DNA of 64,000 nt from Candidatus Methylomirabilis lanthanidiphila (lineage in GTDB: Bacteria > Methylomirabilota > Methylomirabilia > Methylomirabilales > Methylomirabilaceae), in NCBI GenBank assembly GCA_902196205.1, contig CABIKM010000001.1, positions 96,246-160,245 on the forward strand. Reading direction: 5' to 3'. Position 1 is the first letter of the stretch. Each line of letters begins with the position of its first letter. The notes beneath the pieces were generated by a model. It saw only the letters and a program-made list of their open reading frames with translations, did no database searches and was not told the origin of the DNA. Position numbers and translations under genes: made by a program. Below, one piece after another: positions 47,807-56,869 of the stretch.

Positions 47807-49726
47807 ATGCGGGAAGGCAACGAAAAGTGTTGTGTCCTTGTTAATGAGATTGACGACGGGCTGTTTGTAGTAGACGCTCAAGGCGTCATCACCTTTGCGA
47901 ACCGAGCGCTGGCCAGGATTCATGGAGCTGAAAACCCGCAACACCTTGTCGGTCGCCGCCTGTTTGAATTTATTGTCCCCGCCGACTTGAGCCGCGTCAG
48001 GGAACGGTTTCGCTGTGACCTGGCGACAGGAGACCCTGTTGGGATTATAGAGACTCAGATCGTCCGCCCGAATGGAGAGACCGCGTTCATTGAGCTGAAG
48101 CCGGTTCCCATCCGAGAGGATGGTGGGGTTGTGGGCTTCCGGGGGGTCTTGCGTGATGTCACGGGACGTAAACGCGCCGAGGGGCGAATCCGCCTTCAGG
48201 CCGCGGCGCTGGAAGCGGCTGCGAACGGTATCATCATCACTGATCGCAACGGGGCGATCAGGTGGGTCAACCCCGCCTTTACGCGGCTGACCGGCTATAC
48301 CAGCAATGAGGCTATCGGTCGGAACCCGCATATACTCAAGTCCGGCGAACACGATCGGGCGTTTTACCATAACCTGTGGGCGACGATTCTGTCTGGCCAA
48401 GTATGGCAAGGCGAGATCGTCAACCGCCGCAAAGATGGCAGCCTCTACACCGAGGAGCAAACCATCACGCCCGTGCTGGATGAATGCGGAGACATCACGC
48501 ATTTCATTTCGATCAAACAGGACAGCACCGAGCGCAATCGCCTTGAAGAGCGGCTTCGCCAGGCGCAAAAGCTGGAGGCTATCGGCCTGCTGGCTGGAGG
48601 GATCGCACACGACTTTAATAATCACCTGAACGGAATCATCGGCTTTGCAGAACTGGCCTTAGGAGAAATACCCTCAGACGGCAAGGCGCACCGCCACCTT
48701 AGCCGGGTACCGGAGATAGGCCGCCGAGCTGCGGAACTTGTGGGGCAGATGTTGAGTTTTGCGCGAAAGGCCCCGCTGCAACGCAAGCCGCTCGACCTGG
48801 ACCCACTACTCCAAGAGACAGCGAGCATCTTGAAGCGCACGCTGCCCGAGACGATCACGATCAAACCGGAACCCAATTATGAACCCATGACCATCGATGC
48901 TGATGGCGCCCAAGTGCAGCAGATCCTTCTTAACCTGGCTACCAATGCCCGCGACGCCATGCCCTACGGTGGAACCCTCACCCTTCGACTGACGGCGGTC
49001 ACGCTGATTGAGGCGAGCCTGGGCAGCCACCCGGAGCGTCGAGCGGGCGCCTTCGCCTGTCTGACCGTCGCCGATACAGGGATCGGAATCCCGGCCGCCA
49101 TCCGGGATCGCCTTTTCGAGCCCTTCTTCACAACCAAGGAACCCGGTCGCGGGACCGGTTTAGGCCTGGCCTCGGTCTACGGGATCGTGCATCAGCATGA
49201 TGGCTGGATCGAGGTGGAAACGGCCGAAGGCCAAGGGAGTGCTTTCCACATCTTCCTGCCTCTGATTGCTCTCCCGGTAAACGTCGCGATCCCGACCGAG
49301 AAGGCGCTGCCGCGTGGGGCCGAGACGCTATTGCTCGTCGAGGATAATCCGATGATCCTGGAGCTGGGAGAGCTCGTGCTCAGCGATCTTGGGTACACGG
49401 TTCTCACGGCCGTCGATGGCGTCGAGGCAGTGGAAGTCTTCCGGGCACGCCCGGGCATTGCGTTAGTCCTTACCGACGCGATTATGCCCCAGATGGGGGC
49501 GATGGATCTGATCCCGGCCTTGCGGGCGTTCAACCCGGCAATCAAGGTGCTGGTTGCTACCGGCTATGCTCCGGACGAGATCCAGCATAGCCTGGAAGAC
49601 GTGGGGGTTACCGGTTATGTTCGAAAGCCGTTTGCTCAAGCCGACCTGGCCACGGCGGTCCGCGCAGCCATCGATGGCCCCACGCATGGCGGACGCCCAC
49701 CGAAAGGCTCAGGCCCGCCGATCTGA
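47807..49726 (+). CDS. Hybrid histidine kinase: PAS-PAS-HisKA-HATPase-REC (copy 2)
   Basis: A 639-residue paralogue of the kinase at 45142, with the same order of domains but missing the middle PAS module (125 residues shorter). The kinase core ([10 protein letters not shown] at about 266) and REC ([10 protein letters not shown] at about 557) are intact. The junction is at a PAC-end motif repeated in the long copy (D-V-T-x-R-K-R-x-E), so the loss could arise by recombination between these repeats. Shares its upstream block (47756-47806) with copy 1. Confidence 0.95.
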   Translation: MREGNEKCCVLVNEIDDGLFVVDAQGVITFANRALARIHGAENPQHLVGRRLFEFIVPADLSRVRERFRCDLATGDPVGIIETQIVRPNGETAFIELKPVPIREDGGVVGFRGVLRDVTGRKRAEGRIRLQAAALEAAANGIIITDRNGAIRWVNPAFTRLTGYTSNEAIGRNPHILKSGEHDRAFYHNLWATILSGQVWQGEIVNRRKDGSLYTEEQTITPVLDECGDITHFISIKQDSTERNRLEERLRQAQKLEAIGLLAGGIAHDFNNHLNGIIGFAELALGEIPSDGKAHRHLSRVPEIGRRAAELVGQMLSFARKAPLQRKPLDLDPLLQETASILKRTLPETITIKPEPNYEPMTIDADGAQVQQILLNLATNARDAMPYGGTLTLRLTAVTLIEASLGSHPERRAGAFACLTVADTGIGIPAAIRDRLFEPFFTTKEPGRGTGLGLASVYGIVHQHDGWIEVETAEGQGSAFHIFLPLIALPVNVAIPTEKALPRGAETLLLVEDNPMILELGELVLSDLGYTVLTAVDGVEAVEVFRARPGIALVLTDAIMPQMGAMDLIPALRAFNPAIKVLVATGYAPDEIQHSLEDVGVTGYVRKPFAQADLATAVRAAIDGPTHGGRPPKGSGPPI

Positions 49727-49829
49727 GGGGAGCCTGCTCGATCGATCAGCGAACGGTCTTTTCTCTTCCATGAATTACGATATTGAGAGGAGCCCTAAAT
49801 TGATTGCACGCTTGCACAACAGCTCAAGC

Positions 49830-49915
49830 AGCCTCCCCCTTTGAAAAAGGGGGATTGAGGGGAGTTTTTAGATCGTTTAAATCCCCCCCTCGCCCCTCTT
49901 TTCCAAAGGGGGTAC
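49830..49915. repeat. Dispersed intergenic repeat (CCCCCTTTGAAAAAGGGGG type)
   Basis: Inverted arms of the CCCCCTTTNNAAAGGGGG kind with an A/T-rich centre, widespread in bacterial genomes. It lies 3' of the second kinase. Confidence 0.75.
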
Positions 49916-49927
49916 AAGCTATGTTAT

Positions 49928-49962
49928 GCGCTGAGCGCTGAGTAATAAGTGATAAGAGATAG
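49928..49962. repeat. Period-7 repeat (GCGCTGA/GTGATAA words)
   Basis: GCGCTGA, GCGCTGA, GTAATAA, GTGATAA, GAGATAG in a row at seven-base spacing, upstream of the second 60-residue gene. Confidence 0.65.
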
Positions 49963-50200
49963 GAACGGCTTGATACCCGGAGACTGCCATGGACACACAA
50001 TTTGTTGCTATCACGCTGCACCGAATTGCCGGAAAGCTGGTCTGCGGCGCCGTGACCCTGATCCGGCAGCCGGATCGTTCCTGGCAGGGCAAGTGCGGTA
50101 AGTGCGGGGAGGAGTTCCGGGTAGAGCCGGACGCCCGGTTCGAGGGGCGGGTCCGCGCCATGAGGAACTGACCGATGCTGAACATCGAGTTGAAAGCGCG
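49962..50200 (+). repeat. 239-bp direct repeat, copy 2
   Basis: Second copy of 47498-47736; here the sequence continues into the intact CYTH gene, so this copy is the original 3' context. Confidence 0.85.
49989..50171 (+). CDS. 60-residue conserved small protein, copy 2
   Basis: Duplicate of the gene at 47525. Immediately precedes the CYTH gene (four bases between), so these two are probably co-transcribed. Same cysteine-containing C-G-K-C-G motif. Function unknown. Confidence 0.65.
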   Translation: MDTQFVAITLHRIAGKLVCGAVTLIRQPDRSWQGKCGKCGEEFRVEPDARFEGRVRAMRN

Positions 50201-50714
50201 TTGTGAGGACCTCGGAGAGCTGCGAGGGCGTTGCGAGTCGCTCGGCGCGGAGGGCCAGGAGCCGGAGCGGCAGGTCGACACCTATTTTTGCGTGACCTCT
50301 GGCCGCCTGAAGCTTCGCGAGTCGCTGGAGTCGGCCGCCGAGCTGATTCATTACATTCGAGACGATATGGCCGGACCGCAGGAAAGCCACTACGACCTCT
50401 ATCCGGTCGAGGACCCTGAGGGCCTGAAGGCGATACTGGCCAACGCGCTCGGTATTAGCGTAACGGTCGCGAAGCGGCGCGAGACCTTTGTGCTCGGCAA
50501 CGTCCGGATCCATCTCGATAAGGTGCAGGGGCTGGGTAGCTTTGTTGAGCTTCAGGGGTCGGTCGATGAACCGAGAGAGCTGCCGCTGGTTGCCGACGAG
50601 ATCCAGGGCGTCCAGCAGGCGCTGGGAATCGATCCGCAATCGCTCGTGAAAGAGTCGTATGCGGCGTTGGTCGCCAGGGCGGAGGAAGCTGAGCGAGCGC
50701 GTTACGCCAACTGA
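50175..50714 (+). CDS. CYTH-domain protein (class IV adenylate cyclase / tripolyphosphatase-like)
   Basis: A 179-residue protein starting L-N-I-E-L-K-A-R-C, close to the E-x-E-x-K motif that binds the triphosphate substrate and metal in a tunnel fold. Further charged strands (K-L-R-E-S, Y-I-R-D-D, H-L-D-K-V, F-V-E-L) line the tunnel. The family includes CyaB adenylate cyclases, thiamine triphosphatases and short-chain polyphosphatases; the substrate cannot be decided here. Confidence 0.88.
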   Translation: MLNIELKARCEDLGELRGRCESLGAEGQEPERQVDTYFCVTSGRLKLRESLESAAELIHYIRDDMAGPQESHYDLYPVEDPEGLKAILANALGISVTVAKRRETFVLGNVRIHLDKVQGLGSFVELQGSVDEPRELPLVADEIQGVQQALGIDPQSLVKESYAALVARAEEAERARYAN

Positions 50715-50729
50715 CCGGAGATTTATAAC

Positions 50730-51698
50730 ATGGAGCATCGCAGGCTTGGGCGCACAGGCATTCAGGTGTCGGAGATCGGGTTTGGCGCCTGGGGGATTGG
50801 CAAGGCGTGGTGGGGCAAGACCGACGACACGCTATCGGTCAGAGCGCTGATACGGGCGCTGGAGTTAGGCGTCACCTTTATCGATACCGCGCAGGCCTAT
50901 GGCGACGGGCATAGCGAGCGGCTGATCGCCAGGGCCTTTCAGGAAGCGAAACATCGCGTCTTCGTCGCGACCAAGGTTCCGCCGAAGACCCGCGAGTGGC
51001 CACCCAAGGAGGGGACGACGGCGCAGCAGGCCTTTCCCGCCGACTGGATCATCACCTGTACCGAACAGAGTCTCCGACATCTTGACGCGGAGCGTCTGGA
51101 TCTTCAGCAACTCCACATCTGGCGCGACGAGTGGCTCGGTGAGACGGAGTGGCTGGAGGCGGTTCGGCGGTTGAAGCAGCAGGGGAAGATCCGGTTCTTT
51201 GGGGTCTCCATCATCGACCACCAGCCGGGCAGTGCGCTGGAACTGGTAAAGTCCGGCCTGATCGATACCGTCCAGGTGATCTACAACATCTTCGACCAAT
51301 CCCCGGAAGAAGAGCTGTTCCCGTTGTGCCAAGCGCACGATGTCGGCGTGATCGCCAGGGTCCCCTTCGATGAGGGGGGCCTGACCGGGAGCCTCATGCC
51401 GGACACGATCTTCCCCCCGAAGTCAGTGCAGAGCTTCTACTTCCGCGAGGATCGGCTGCGGGAGACGTGCGAGCGCGTCGATCGACTCAGGCCGCTGCTG
51501 GGAGGCGAGATCAAGACCGTGGCGCAGCTTGCCCTGAAGTTCTGTCTGAGCCACCCGGCGGTCTCAACCGTGATCCCAGGGATGCGCCGACCGGAGCACG
51601 TGGATGCCAACTGCTCAGTCTCCGACGGCCGGCCGCTCGCACCCGAAACCCTCGCCGCCCTCCGCACCCACGCCTGGCCCAGAAACTTTTACCAGTAA
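50730..51698 (+). CDS. Aldo/keto reductase
   Basis: A 322-residue NADPH-linked TIM barrel: catalytic D-T-A-Q-A-Y-G tyrosine/aspartate loop, lysine in F-V-A-T-K-V, histidine in L-Q-Q-L-H-I-W, coenzyme loop near S-T-V-I-P-G-M-R-R. Intact, 15 bases after the CYTH gene. Its 3' end recurs as two fragments further right (53688 and 56131). Confidence 0.94.
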   Translation: MEHRRLGRTGIQVSEIGFGAWGIGKAWWGKTDDTLSVRALIRALELGVTFIDTAQAYGDGHSERLIARAFQEAKHRVFVATKVPPKTREWPPKEGTTAQQAFPADWIITCTEQSLRHLDAERLDLQQLHIWRDEWLGETEWLEAVRRLKQQGKIRFFGVSIIDHQPGSALELVKSGLIDTVQVIYNIFDQSPEEELFPLCQAHDVGVIARVPFDEGGLTGSLMPDTIFPPKSVQSFYFREDRLRETCERVDRLRPLLGGEIKTVAQLALKFCLSHPAVSTVIPGMRRPEHVDANCSVSDGRPLAPETLAALRTHAWPRNFYQ

Positions 51699-52093
51699 GC
51701 AGGAGAGCGGCCCTCATCGCTCCAAAAGTCCCCCACCCCGTCCTCAGATCCCCTCTCCTTTTTTGACCCAGGCACATTTCCCTTGACGTAGGGCCGCCCC
51801 TATATGCTCCACGGAATCTAACCGACGACAGGCAACGCCCAGGCGGTCCTGGCATGGCTGCCAGGGCTGTCGATCCCTCGCAAACGGCCTATCTCTGAAC
51901 GCCACCCCGAATATACGTCAAAAGGCGTATTGACAAACCCGCCCGCTGGGAGTAAATGAAGCCAACGCTGGAGCACCCCACCGGGAAGCTGCTCGCGCAG
52001 CTCGGGGGCGCGCGGCTCCACAGGTGCCGGATGCGGCGCCGGTTCATTAACGCTGGGGGCCGAGCCTCCCATTATCCAAGAAGGAGGGATGCC
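51699..52093. other. Gene-free gap with a candidate promoter
   Basis: Nearly 400 bp without a gene. TTGACA at 51930-51935, a 17-bp spacer and TAAATG at 51953-51958 may drive the collagen-like gene, leaving a GC-rich leader of about 130 bases with several inverted repeats (for example AGCTGCTCGCGCAGCT). No riboswitch recognised. Confidence 0.4.
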
Positions 52094-53161
52094 ATGGGAC
52101 GACAAATAGTCTTTGCACTATCCGCAGCAGTAGGAATCGGCCTCGCGCTGGTCGCCGGAGCGGCGTGGGCGCATGGGGGCGATCCGAGCCGCATACACGC
52201 GTGCGTTAACAACGAGAGCGGTACCGTCCAGATCATCGCCACGACCGGTACGTGTCGTCAGGGTTGGGCCTCGTTGGATTGGTCGATTACGGGATCACAA
52301 GGTCCGCAGGGCCTGCAAGGGCCTGCGGGCGCGGATGGAGCTCAAGGGCCAGTCGGGCCCCAAGGCCCACAGGGCCTGCAAGGCGCCACCGGCCCCCAGG
52401 GTCCAGCCGGGCCAACTGGTGTAACAGGTCCCGCCGGCCCCGCCTTCCCGATCACTTGCCCGCCGGATGCTGTGCTGGTCGGCACGACCTGCATCGACAA
52501 GTACGAGGCCAGCGTCTGGCAGACCGCCGATGCTGCACTGATCGCGAAGATCAAGGACGGCACCGTCACCCTGGCCGACATGACTGGAGCCGGCGCAACC
52601 CAGCTTGGACTCGCCATTGGCGACCTAGCCGCCGCCGGTTGCCCGGACACCGGTAACGGCTGCGGCGATTTCTACGCCGTCTCGATCCCGGGGGTGACGC
52701 CCTCGGCCTCTATCACGTGGTTTCAGGCGGCCACTGCGGCCCGGAATGCGGGCAAGCGGCTGCCGACCAACGCCGAGTGGCAGGCCGCAGCCCTGGGGAC
52801 CCCGGATACCGCCGGAGCCGACGACGGGAGCACCACGTGTAACACCGACAATCGGGCTCCCGGGGTAACAGCCACGGGATCCCGGTCGGCCTGCGTCTCG
52901 GACGTGGGGGCCTTCGACATGGTGGGCAACCTCTGGGAGTGGGTGGCCGACTGGACACCGCTCAGCACAGCCTGTATTACGGATCTGTTCGGTTCGGGTG
53001 ACTGGAACTGCCTGGCTGGAGCCTCTCTGACCGCCGGCCCCGGCGCGTTGCTTCGCGGCGGCGGCTGGAACGAAGGCTCGGATGCCGGGGTCTTTGCCGT
53101 GGTCGGCAGCGACGTCCCGTGGTACGCGAGCAGCGGCATCGGGTTCCGGTGCGCCCGCTAG
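52094..53161 (+). CDS. Exported collagen-like / formylglycine-generating-enzyme-fold fusion
   Basis: A 355-residue protein from ATG 52094 (RBS AAGGAGGG). Residues 1-27 form a signal peptide ending A-A-W-A-H; 33-65 hold the H-A-C-V-N-N...W motif often found ahead of collagen repeats; residues 70-117 are 16 uninterrupted G-X-Y triplets (many G-P-Q, G-P-A); 120-355 are an FGE-sulfatase/SUMF1-type C-lectin-like domain ([26 protein letters not shown]). Likely a trimeric surface or secreted adhesin-like protein rather than an active formylglycine enzyme; the cysteines are not arranged as in the known catalytic pair as far as I can see. Confidence 0.9.
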   Translation: MGRQIVFALSAAVGIGLALVAGAAWAHGGDPSRIHACVNNESGTVQIIATTGTCRQGWASLDWSITGSQGPQGLQGPAGADGAQGPVGPQGPQGLQGATGPQGPAGPTGVTGPAGPAFPITCPPDAVLVGTTCIDKYEASVWQTADAALIAKIKDGTVTLADMTGAGATQLGLAIGDLAAAGCPDTGNGCGDFYAVSIPGVTPSASITWFQAATAARNAGKRLPTNAEWQAAALGTPDTAGADDGSTTCNTDNRAPGVTATGSRSACVSDVGAFDMVGNLWEWVADWTPLSTACITDLFGSGDWNCLAGASLTAGPGALLRGGGWNEGSDAGVFAVVGSDVPWYASSGIGFRCAR

Positions 53162-53198
53162 TCGTCCTGCCCTTAGCCCTTTGATTATTTGACCGTTG

Positions 53199-53256
53199 GC
53201 GCCCTGCGGGTGAGTGGTCGGGAACCTGTCGAAAGGTCCCTCCGCCCGCAGGGCGC
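53199..53256. terminator. Long stem-loop after the collagen-like gene
   Basis: Perfect 12-bp arms GCGCCCTGCGGG / CCCGCAGGGCGC enclose an inner hairpin (ACCT...AGGT with GGG/CCC). No T-tract follows, so Rho-independent termination is uncertain; it may be a structured RNA end. Confidence 0.5.
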
Positions 53257-53324
53257 ACTGTGGAGCGTGCGACAATGCGAGGAGGTGTAAGCCCCGGGCT
53301 GAGGAACGAAACCCAGCTATCCTG

Positions 53325-53646
53325 CTAAGATTGCCGGATTGGAAGCCTGACATGACGGGCCAGTAGGTCAAAATGCTTGTCGGCGTGAAGAAGGCCGCAT
53401 GAGTAGTTTAGAGCAACTGCGGCAATAAGCTGATCCGTCGCCGGAATGGACAACGCCTCCAGTCGCAACATGTGAGCAATCCGATGTCCGCGTGCCACCT
53501 GCAAGTTCCAGGACGATCATCTCGCAGGTCGCTGCGCGCCCTTCGGTAAGCAAGTCGCGGACCTGTTCTCTGACAATAACATTGCCTGAAGGCCGCAACG
53601 CATGGATCCAGGCCGAGGTGTCGATCAGCACCCATCCGTCAGCCAT
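53325..53646 (-). pseudogene. PIN-domain (VapC-like) toxin with a frameshift
   Basis: The first half in one frame gives W-V-L-I-D-T-S-A-W-I-H (PIN aspartate) and a glutamate helix E-M-I-V-L-E-L; the second half appears in another frame: A-T-D-Q-L-I-A-A, then G-L-L-H-A-D-K-H-F-D-L-L-A to a stop at 53325. The shift lies near 53470-53490. No vapB antitoxin is visible; its position is occupied by a fragment of an aldo/keto reductase. Confidence 0.7.
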
Positions 53647-53687
53647 CGGCCCGCAATGTGGCAAGCCTCTCTGGCGTCAGGTCAAGG

Positions 53688-53871
53688 GGAAGGTGGCCCG
53701 GCTTGCCCTGAAGTTCTGTCTGAGCCACCCGGCTGTGTCAACCGTAATCCCCGGGATGCGCCGCCGGAGCATGTAGAGGCCAACTGCTCGGTCTCCGGCG
53801 GCAAGCCGCTGCCGCCCGACACCCTCGCCGCCCTGCGCGCCCACGCTTGGCCCAGGAATTTTTATCAATAG
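53688..53871 (+). pseudogene. 3'-terminal fragment of an aldo/keto reductase gene
   Basis: About 184 bp similar to the end of the gene at 50730, from L-A-L-K-F-C-L-S-H-P-A to R-A-H-A-W-P-R-N-F-Y-Q and the stop. One base is missing in the middle, so the two halves lie in different frames. No promoter or 5' part. Confidence 0.85.
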
Positions 53872-54021
53872 GCGGAGCCAGACCGTTCGCATCCATCGTC
53901 CAACGCAGTGTCGGGGACACGTTCATCCGCTACCACCGCCCCAGCCTCGCATCAGTCGCGGCCAAGTACGCTACGCAGCTCTGGAAAGTCAACCTATTGA
54001 CCATCGCCGGTAGTGTTCTGA

Positions 54022-54744
54022 TTAGCTTCCACTCATGGTCTCCATGGGAGATCTAAACAGGCGCTCCTTTCTTGTTACACGGTCAATAAGATTAAGCGAT
54101 AATTCAGGGGGCTTGAACCTCTTCGGATCCCGATACTCTGGCCAAAGATTGCTCACAATGGTTCCTCGTTCTAAAACAAACACAAGTGCTCCAATCGCTT
54201 GCTTGCTTGATTCGATGTCAACGGCAATCGGAAACAGTTTTGCTGTGCCGATCTTGAGATCAGCCGGAATGTGACCGAGGTAAGGATAGAGGATAATAAT
54301 AGAATCGCTTCCAGCTAGTTTGACGTAAAGTTCCGCGCTGATTACCATCGGGCGCTCAGACCTATTAACAATCGACATATCACCGAAAATGAAGACAACC
54401 CCCCGCATGTCGGAGCGTTCAGCGCTCGCCTCCAAGCCTGTCTGCATACCAACGGCCAGCATGGGGCTCTGTGTAGAACCACGACGGTAAGTCAGAAACC
54501 ATGCGGCGCCGCCAAATATGAGCGCACCTATGAGCGCGGCTATTCCGACGAAAGCCACAGGGGAACTCGCTCCCAGTCTTCCAAGCCTATCTCCGACTGG
54601 CTTAGAGGTTGCCACGAGAAACAGAACAATTACCACTGCCGCAACCCATATTCCTATAGCAGCCCAAGGGTTTTCCCAGCCACTCAGTTGAAACCCCAAG
54701 CCCACCAGTAGCGGCAGAACGATGGCTGAAATAGCTTGTCGCAC
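54022..54744 (-). CDS. Membrane protein of unknown function (3 N-terminal TM segments)
   Basis: A 240-residue protein: two or three hydrophobic helices within the first 85 residues (L-L-V-G-L-G-F, V-V-I-V-L-F-L-V, A-A-L-I-G-A-L-I-F-G), then a soluble beta-rich domain of about 150 residues. AT content is higher than in the conserved genes. Not recognised. No operon partner. Confidence 0.55.
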   Translation of the reverse strand: MRQAISAIVLPLLVGLGFQLSGWENPWAAIGIWVAAVVIVLFLVATSKPVGDRLGRLGASSPVAFVGIAALIGALIFGGAAWFLTYRRGSTQSPMLAVGMQTGLEASAERSDMRGVVFIFGDMSIVNRSERPMVISAELYVKLAGSDSIIILYPYLGHIPADLKIGTAKLFPIAVDIESSKQAIGALVFVLERGTIVSNLWPEYRDPKRFKPPELSLNLIDRVTRKERLFRSPMETMSGS

Positions 54745-54990
54745 GGTAGAACCGTATCATAGAGCCAGGTATAAAGTAAACAAAGTCGAATTAGGATACC
54801 ACCACCATCGCCGACCTCCTTGGCGGCCGGCAGAAAGCCCAGAAGACCCCCTTCGAAGCTGGCGGGGTCTATGATCAGACCTACCCGCCAGATTGGCAAA
54901 TTGAACCTGAAAGGTTGGTGTGCTGTTCTGCTTCCCGTGTAGACAGGTCTCTGCTTATTGGGATGGAGATCCCCAGGAGGGTACGCAGAC

Positions 54991-55329
54991 GTGGACGACA
55001 CCTGGAAAGACTACGTGATTGCGACCTATCGGCTCGGCGGCGGAGGCGATTGGACGCGGAAGGCCGAGACGATCGCACTGGGCATGACGGTCGGCAGTTG
55101 GCCCGGCCTGTCCGCCGCACGACAGGCGGCCCTTCAGCGTCACGTCGGTCGCGTGGTAGCGGTGGACGCGGGCCTGATTCGGATCGCCTACCCCCTCGCA
55201 AATCTCACGCCCGACCTGCCGGCGTTGCTGACTGCCTCCTTTGGCAAGCTCTCCATGGACGGGAAGATCCGCCTGCTGGATCTGACCCTGCCGCCCAGCT
55301 TTGCCACCGCCTTTCCCGGACGTTTCTGA
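54991..55329 (+). pseudogene. 5' fragment of a RuBisCO-like (mtnW-type) gene
   Basis: About 112 codons, nearly identical in content to the start of the gene at 57115, with its own GTG start and AGGAGG. Similarity ends abruptly at F-P-G (about 55320) where the intact gene continues F-P-G-P-Q-L-G; a stop follows nine bases later. Only the N-terminal domain is encoded, without the active-site barrel. Confidence 0.88.
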
Positions 55330-55779
55330 GGCGCCTTCGGTGGAAACGTACAGGTTGCCTTGATGATCAGCGGCGAGCCCTTTAGGTTTTCTGAATCCTG
55401 AGGCGAGAATTGAGAGTTGGCCATTCGGAGCTCGCGCGAGGACAAGCCCCTTCGCCTTTTCTCCTTTCAACGCTTCAGCGGCGATGTAGAGAATGCCTTC
55501 GTCGCCGACGGCGAGCCCTTGAGGTTTTTTGAGATCTTCAATCAGGGACTGAACGTGGCCATCGGGAAAAAGCTGAAGTACCCGGCCTGTGTGCTCTTCC
55601 GAGAGGTACAGGACGTCATGGGCATCGATGGCGAGAAAGGCGGGGTCCCTTAAACCCTCAAGGGCAACCTCGACAGGGGCAGAGGCAGCAGGAAGTTGCT
55701 GATTCTTGGCGGAGGCGGAAAGGATGAAGAGGCAGGAAAGACTGAGAAGGCATAAGAGCGACCCGACCAAACGTTTCAC
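55320..55779 (-). pseudogene. Truncated exported NHL-repeat (beta-propeller) protein
   Basis: Starts with a signal peptide (L-L-C-L-L-S-L-S-C-L-F-I-L-S-A-S-A) and carries about three NHL/six-bladed-propeller repeats (G-L-R-D-P-A-F-L-A-I-D, K-K-P-Q-G-L-A-V-G, R-K-P-K-G-L-A-A-D-H-Q-G-N-L-Y-V). Similarity to such proteins ends at the junction with the RuBisCO-like fragment; the frame then runs antisense through that fragment to 54955, giving a fused tail that is not native. So the 3' half of the gene has been lost. Confidence 0.75.
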
Positions 55780-56130
55780 AGTATATGCCCCTTACGGTTA
55801 GGGTGATCGAAAAGACATTGCTGCGATTCTCGCCGTAGGGATGGACACGCTGCAACAGGCATTCCAATGAGGTCAGAAAGAGAAAGGAATCACGGCTTGT
55901 TACTGTAAGTGGTCAAAAAGCAAAGAAGAAATGGAGGGCGTGACCGAACTATCACCCCATCTGTGTTGGGGTAGATGAGATGGTTTGGAGCTCCAGAGTG
56001 TCAAGGATTGTCAGATAGCAGTGACAACAATGGGAAAGGAAGAAAGACCAGTCGCACCAGGCTCATTGTCGACAATCGCATGGAGGGTCGAGTAAGCAGG
56101 CGAGGGATGTGACAGCAGACCGCTACCACC
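55780..56130. other. Gap without a recognisable gene
   Basis: About 350 bp; the only structure I see is an ACCCCA-TGGGGT inverted repeat near 55952-55972. Confidence 0.5.
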
Positions 56131-56187
56131 CCCGATACGCTCGCCGCGCTGAGAGCTCACGCCTGGGTTAGAAACGTTTATCAGTGA
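56131..56187 (+). pseudogene. Second 3'-terminal scrap of the aldo/keto reductase gene
   Basis: Nineteen codons (P-D-T-L-A-A-L-R-A-H-A-W, ending N-V-Y-Q and stop), with similarity continuing past the stop (GAGCAGGGTAGCGGCC versus GCAGGAGAGCGGCC after the intact gene). Confidence 0.75.
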
Positions 56188-56254
56188 GCAGGGTAGCGGC
56201 CCCCCCATTGCAACGATCGGCCCGCGTGAAGGTGTGGCTGGACAATCGGCAGCG

Positions 56255-56590
56255 CTAGGTTGAGCGACTGAGCGCTGCGCTGACCAGCCGATTGAGACTC
56301 ACCCCGGATTCAGCGGCCTCTATAGCCAGTTGCCGATGCACGGCGGGTGGGACACGGACCATGAACTTGCCGCTGAAATGCCTGGTGGCGAGCGGCGCTG
56401 GGACCGGTTCTGCGTGGCGACGCAAATCGGCCACCACCTCGCGCACGAGCTTCCGGATGCCCCTCAACGCCGTCTCCGGCGTACGCGCCAGCCAGCTCAG
56501 GCTCGGCAGCTCAGCGCACAGTCCTACGTATTCGGCATCGTCTTCCGACCAGGTCACCCGATAGGTATATTTGTCATGTGGCTGTGCCAT
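56255..56590 (-). CDS. hicB: HicB-family antitoxin
   Basis: A 111-residue protein from ATG 56590: a HicB N-terminal domain (Y-R-V-T-W-S-E-D-D-A-E-Y-V-G-L-C-A-E-L-P) and a C-terminal ribbon-helix-helix of the Arc type (S-G-K-F-M-V-R-V-P-P-A-V-H, S-L-N-R-L-V-S-A-A-L). It neutralises the HicA-like protein encoded just upstream (17-bp overlap) and should repress the shared promoter. Confidence 0.85.
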   Translation of the reverse strand: MAQPHDKYTYRVTWSEDDAEYVGLCAELPSLSWLARTPETALRGIRKLVREVVADLRRHAEPVPAPLATRHFSGKFMVRVPPAVHRQLAIEAAESGVSLNRLVSAALSRST

Positions 56591-56834
56591 GCTCCATCTC
56601 CATCCTGTCGATTGCCTTGAGTACCTGCTTGACCTGATAGACCTTGGCGTATCCCTTATGATTTTGGACATGGACCCGCGGGTCGCCACTCCACGGCGTT
56701 TTGTACACTCGATGGCTTCCACTCATCTGCCTGGCTTGCCCGAAATAATGGTCGCAGGCCTTGCACAGGTCGGCAAAGCGAACCCCTGCTGGGTGATGAC
56801 GCATGACCTCAAGGATCTCTGCGATCGTAGACAC
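56574..56834 (-). CDS. hicA: HicA-family toxin (YcfA-like mRNA interferase)
   Basis: An 86-residue protein with the double-stranded-RNA-binding-like fold signature S-G-S-H-R-V-Y (active histidine) and a basic strand K-G-Y-A-K-V-Y-Q-V-K. First gene of the pair, behind the promoter at 56841. Confidence 0.82.
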   Translation of the reverse strand: MSTIAEILEVMRHHPAGVRFADLCKACDHYFGQARQMSGSHRVYKTPWSGDPRVHVQNHKGYAKVYQVKQVLKAIDRMEMEHGTAT

Positions 56835-56840
56835 TGTAAG

Positions 56841-56869
56841 ATAGTATCAATACTGATACCGACTGTCAA
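56841..56869 (-). promoter_or_regulatory. Promoter and operator of hicAB
   Basis: On the minus strand TTGACA (56869-56864), 17-bp spacer, TACTAT (56846-56841). The spacer holds the inverted repeat GTATCA-N4-TGATAC (56844-56859), a likely HicB operator. Confidence 0.75.

Noticed and set aside
52940..53161. Diversity-generating retroelement variable region in the FGE-type domain
   Set aside because: The domain type fits, but there is no reverse transcriptase, no template repeat and no enrichment of AAC codons.
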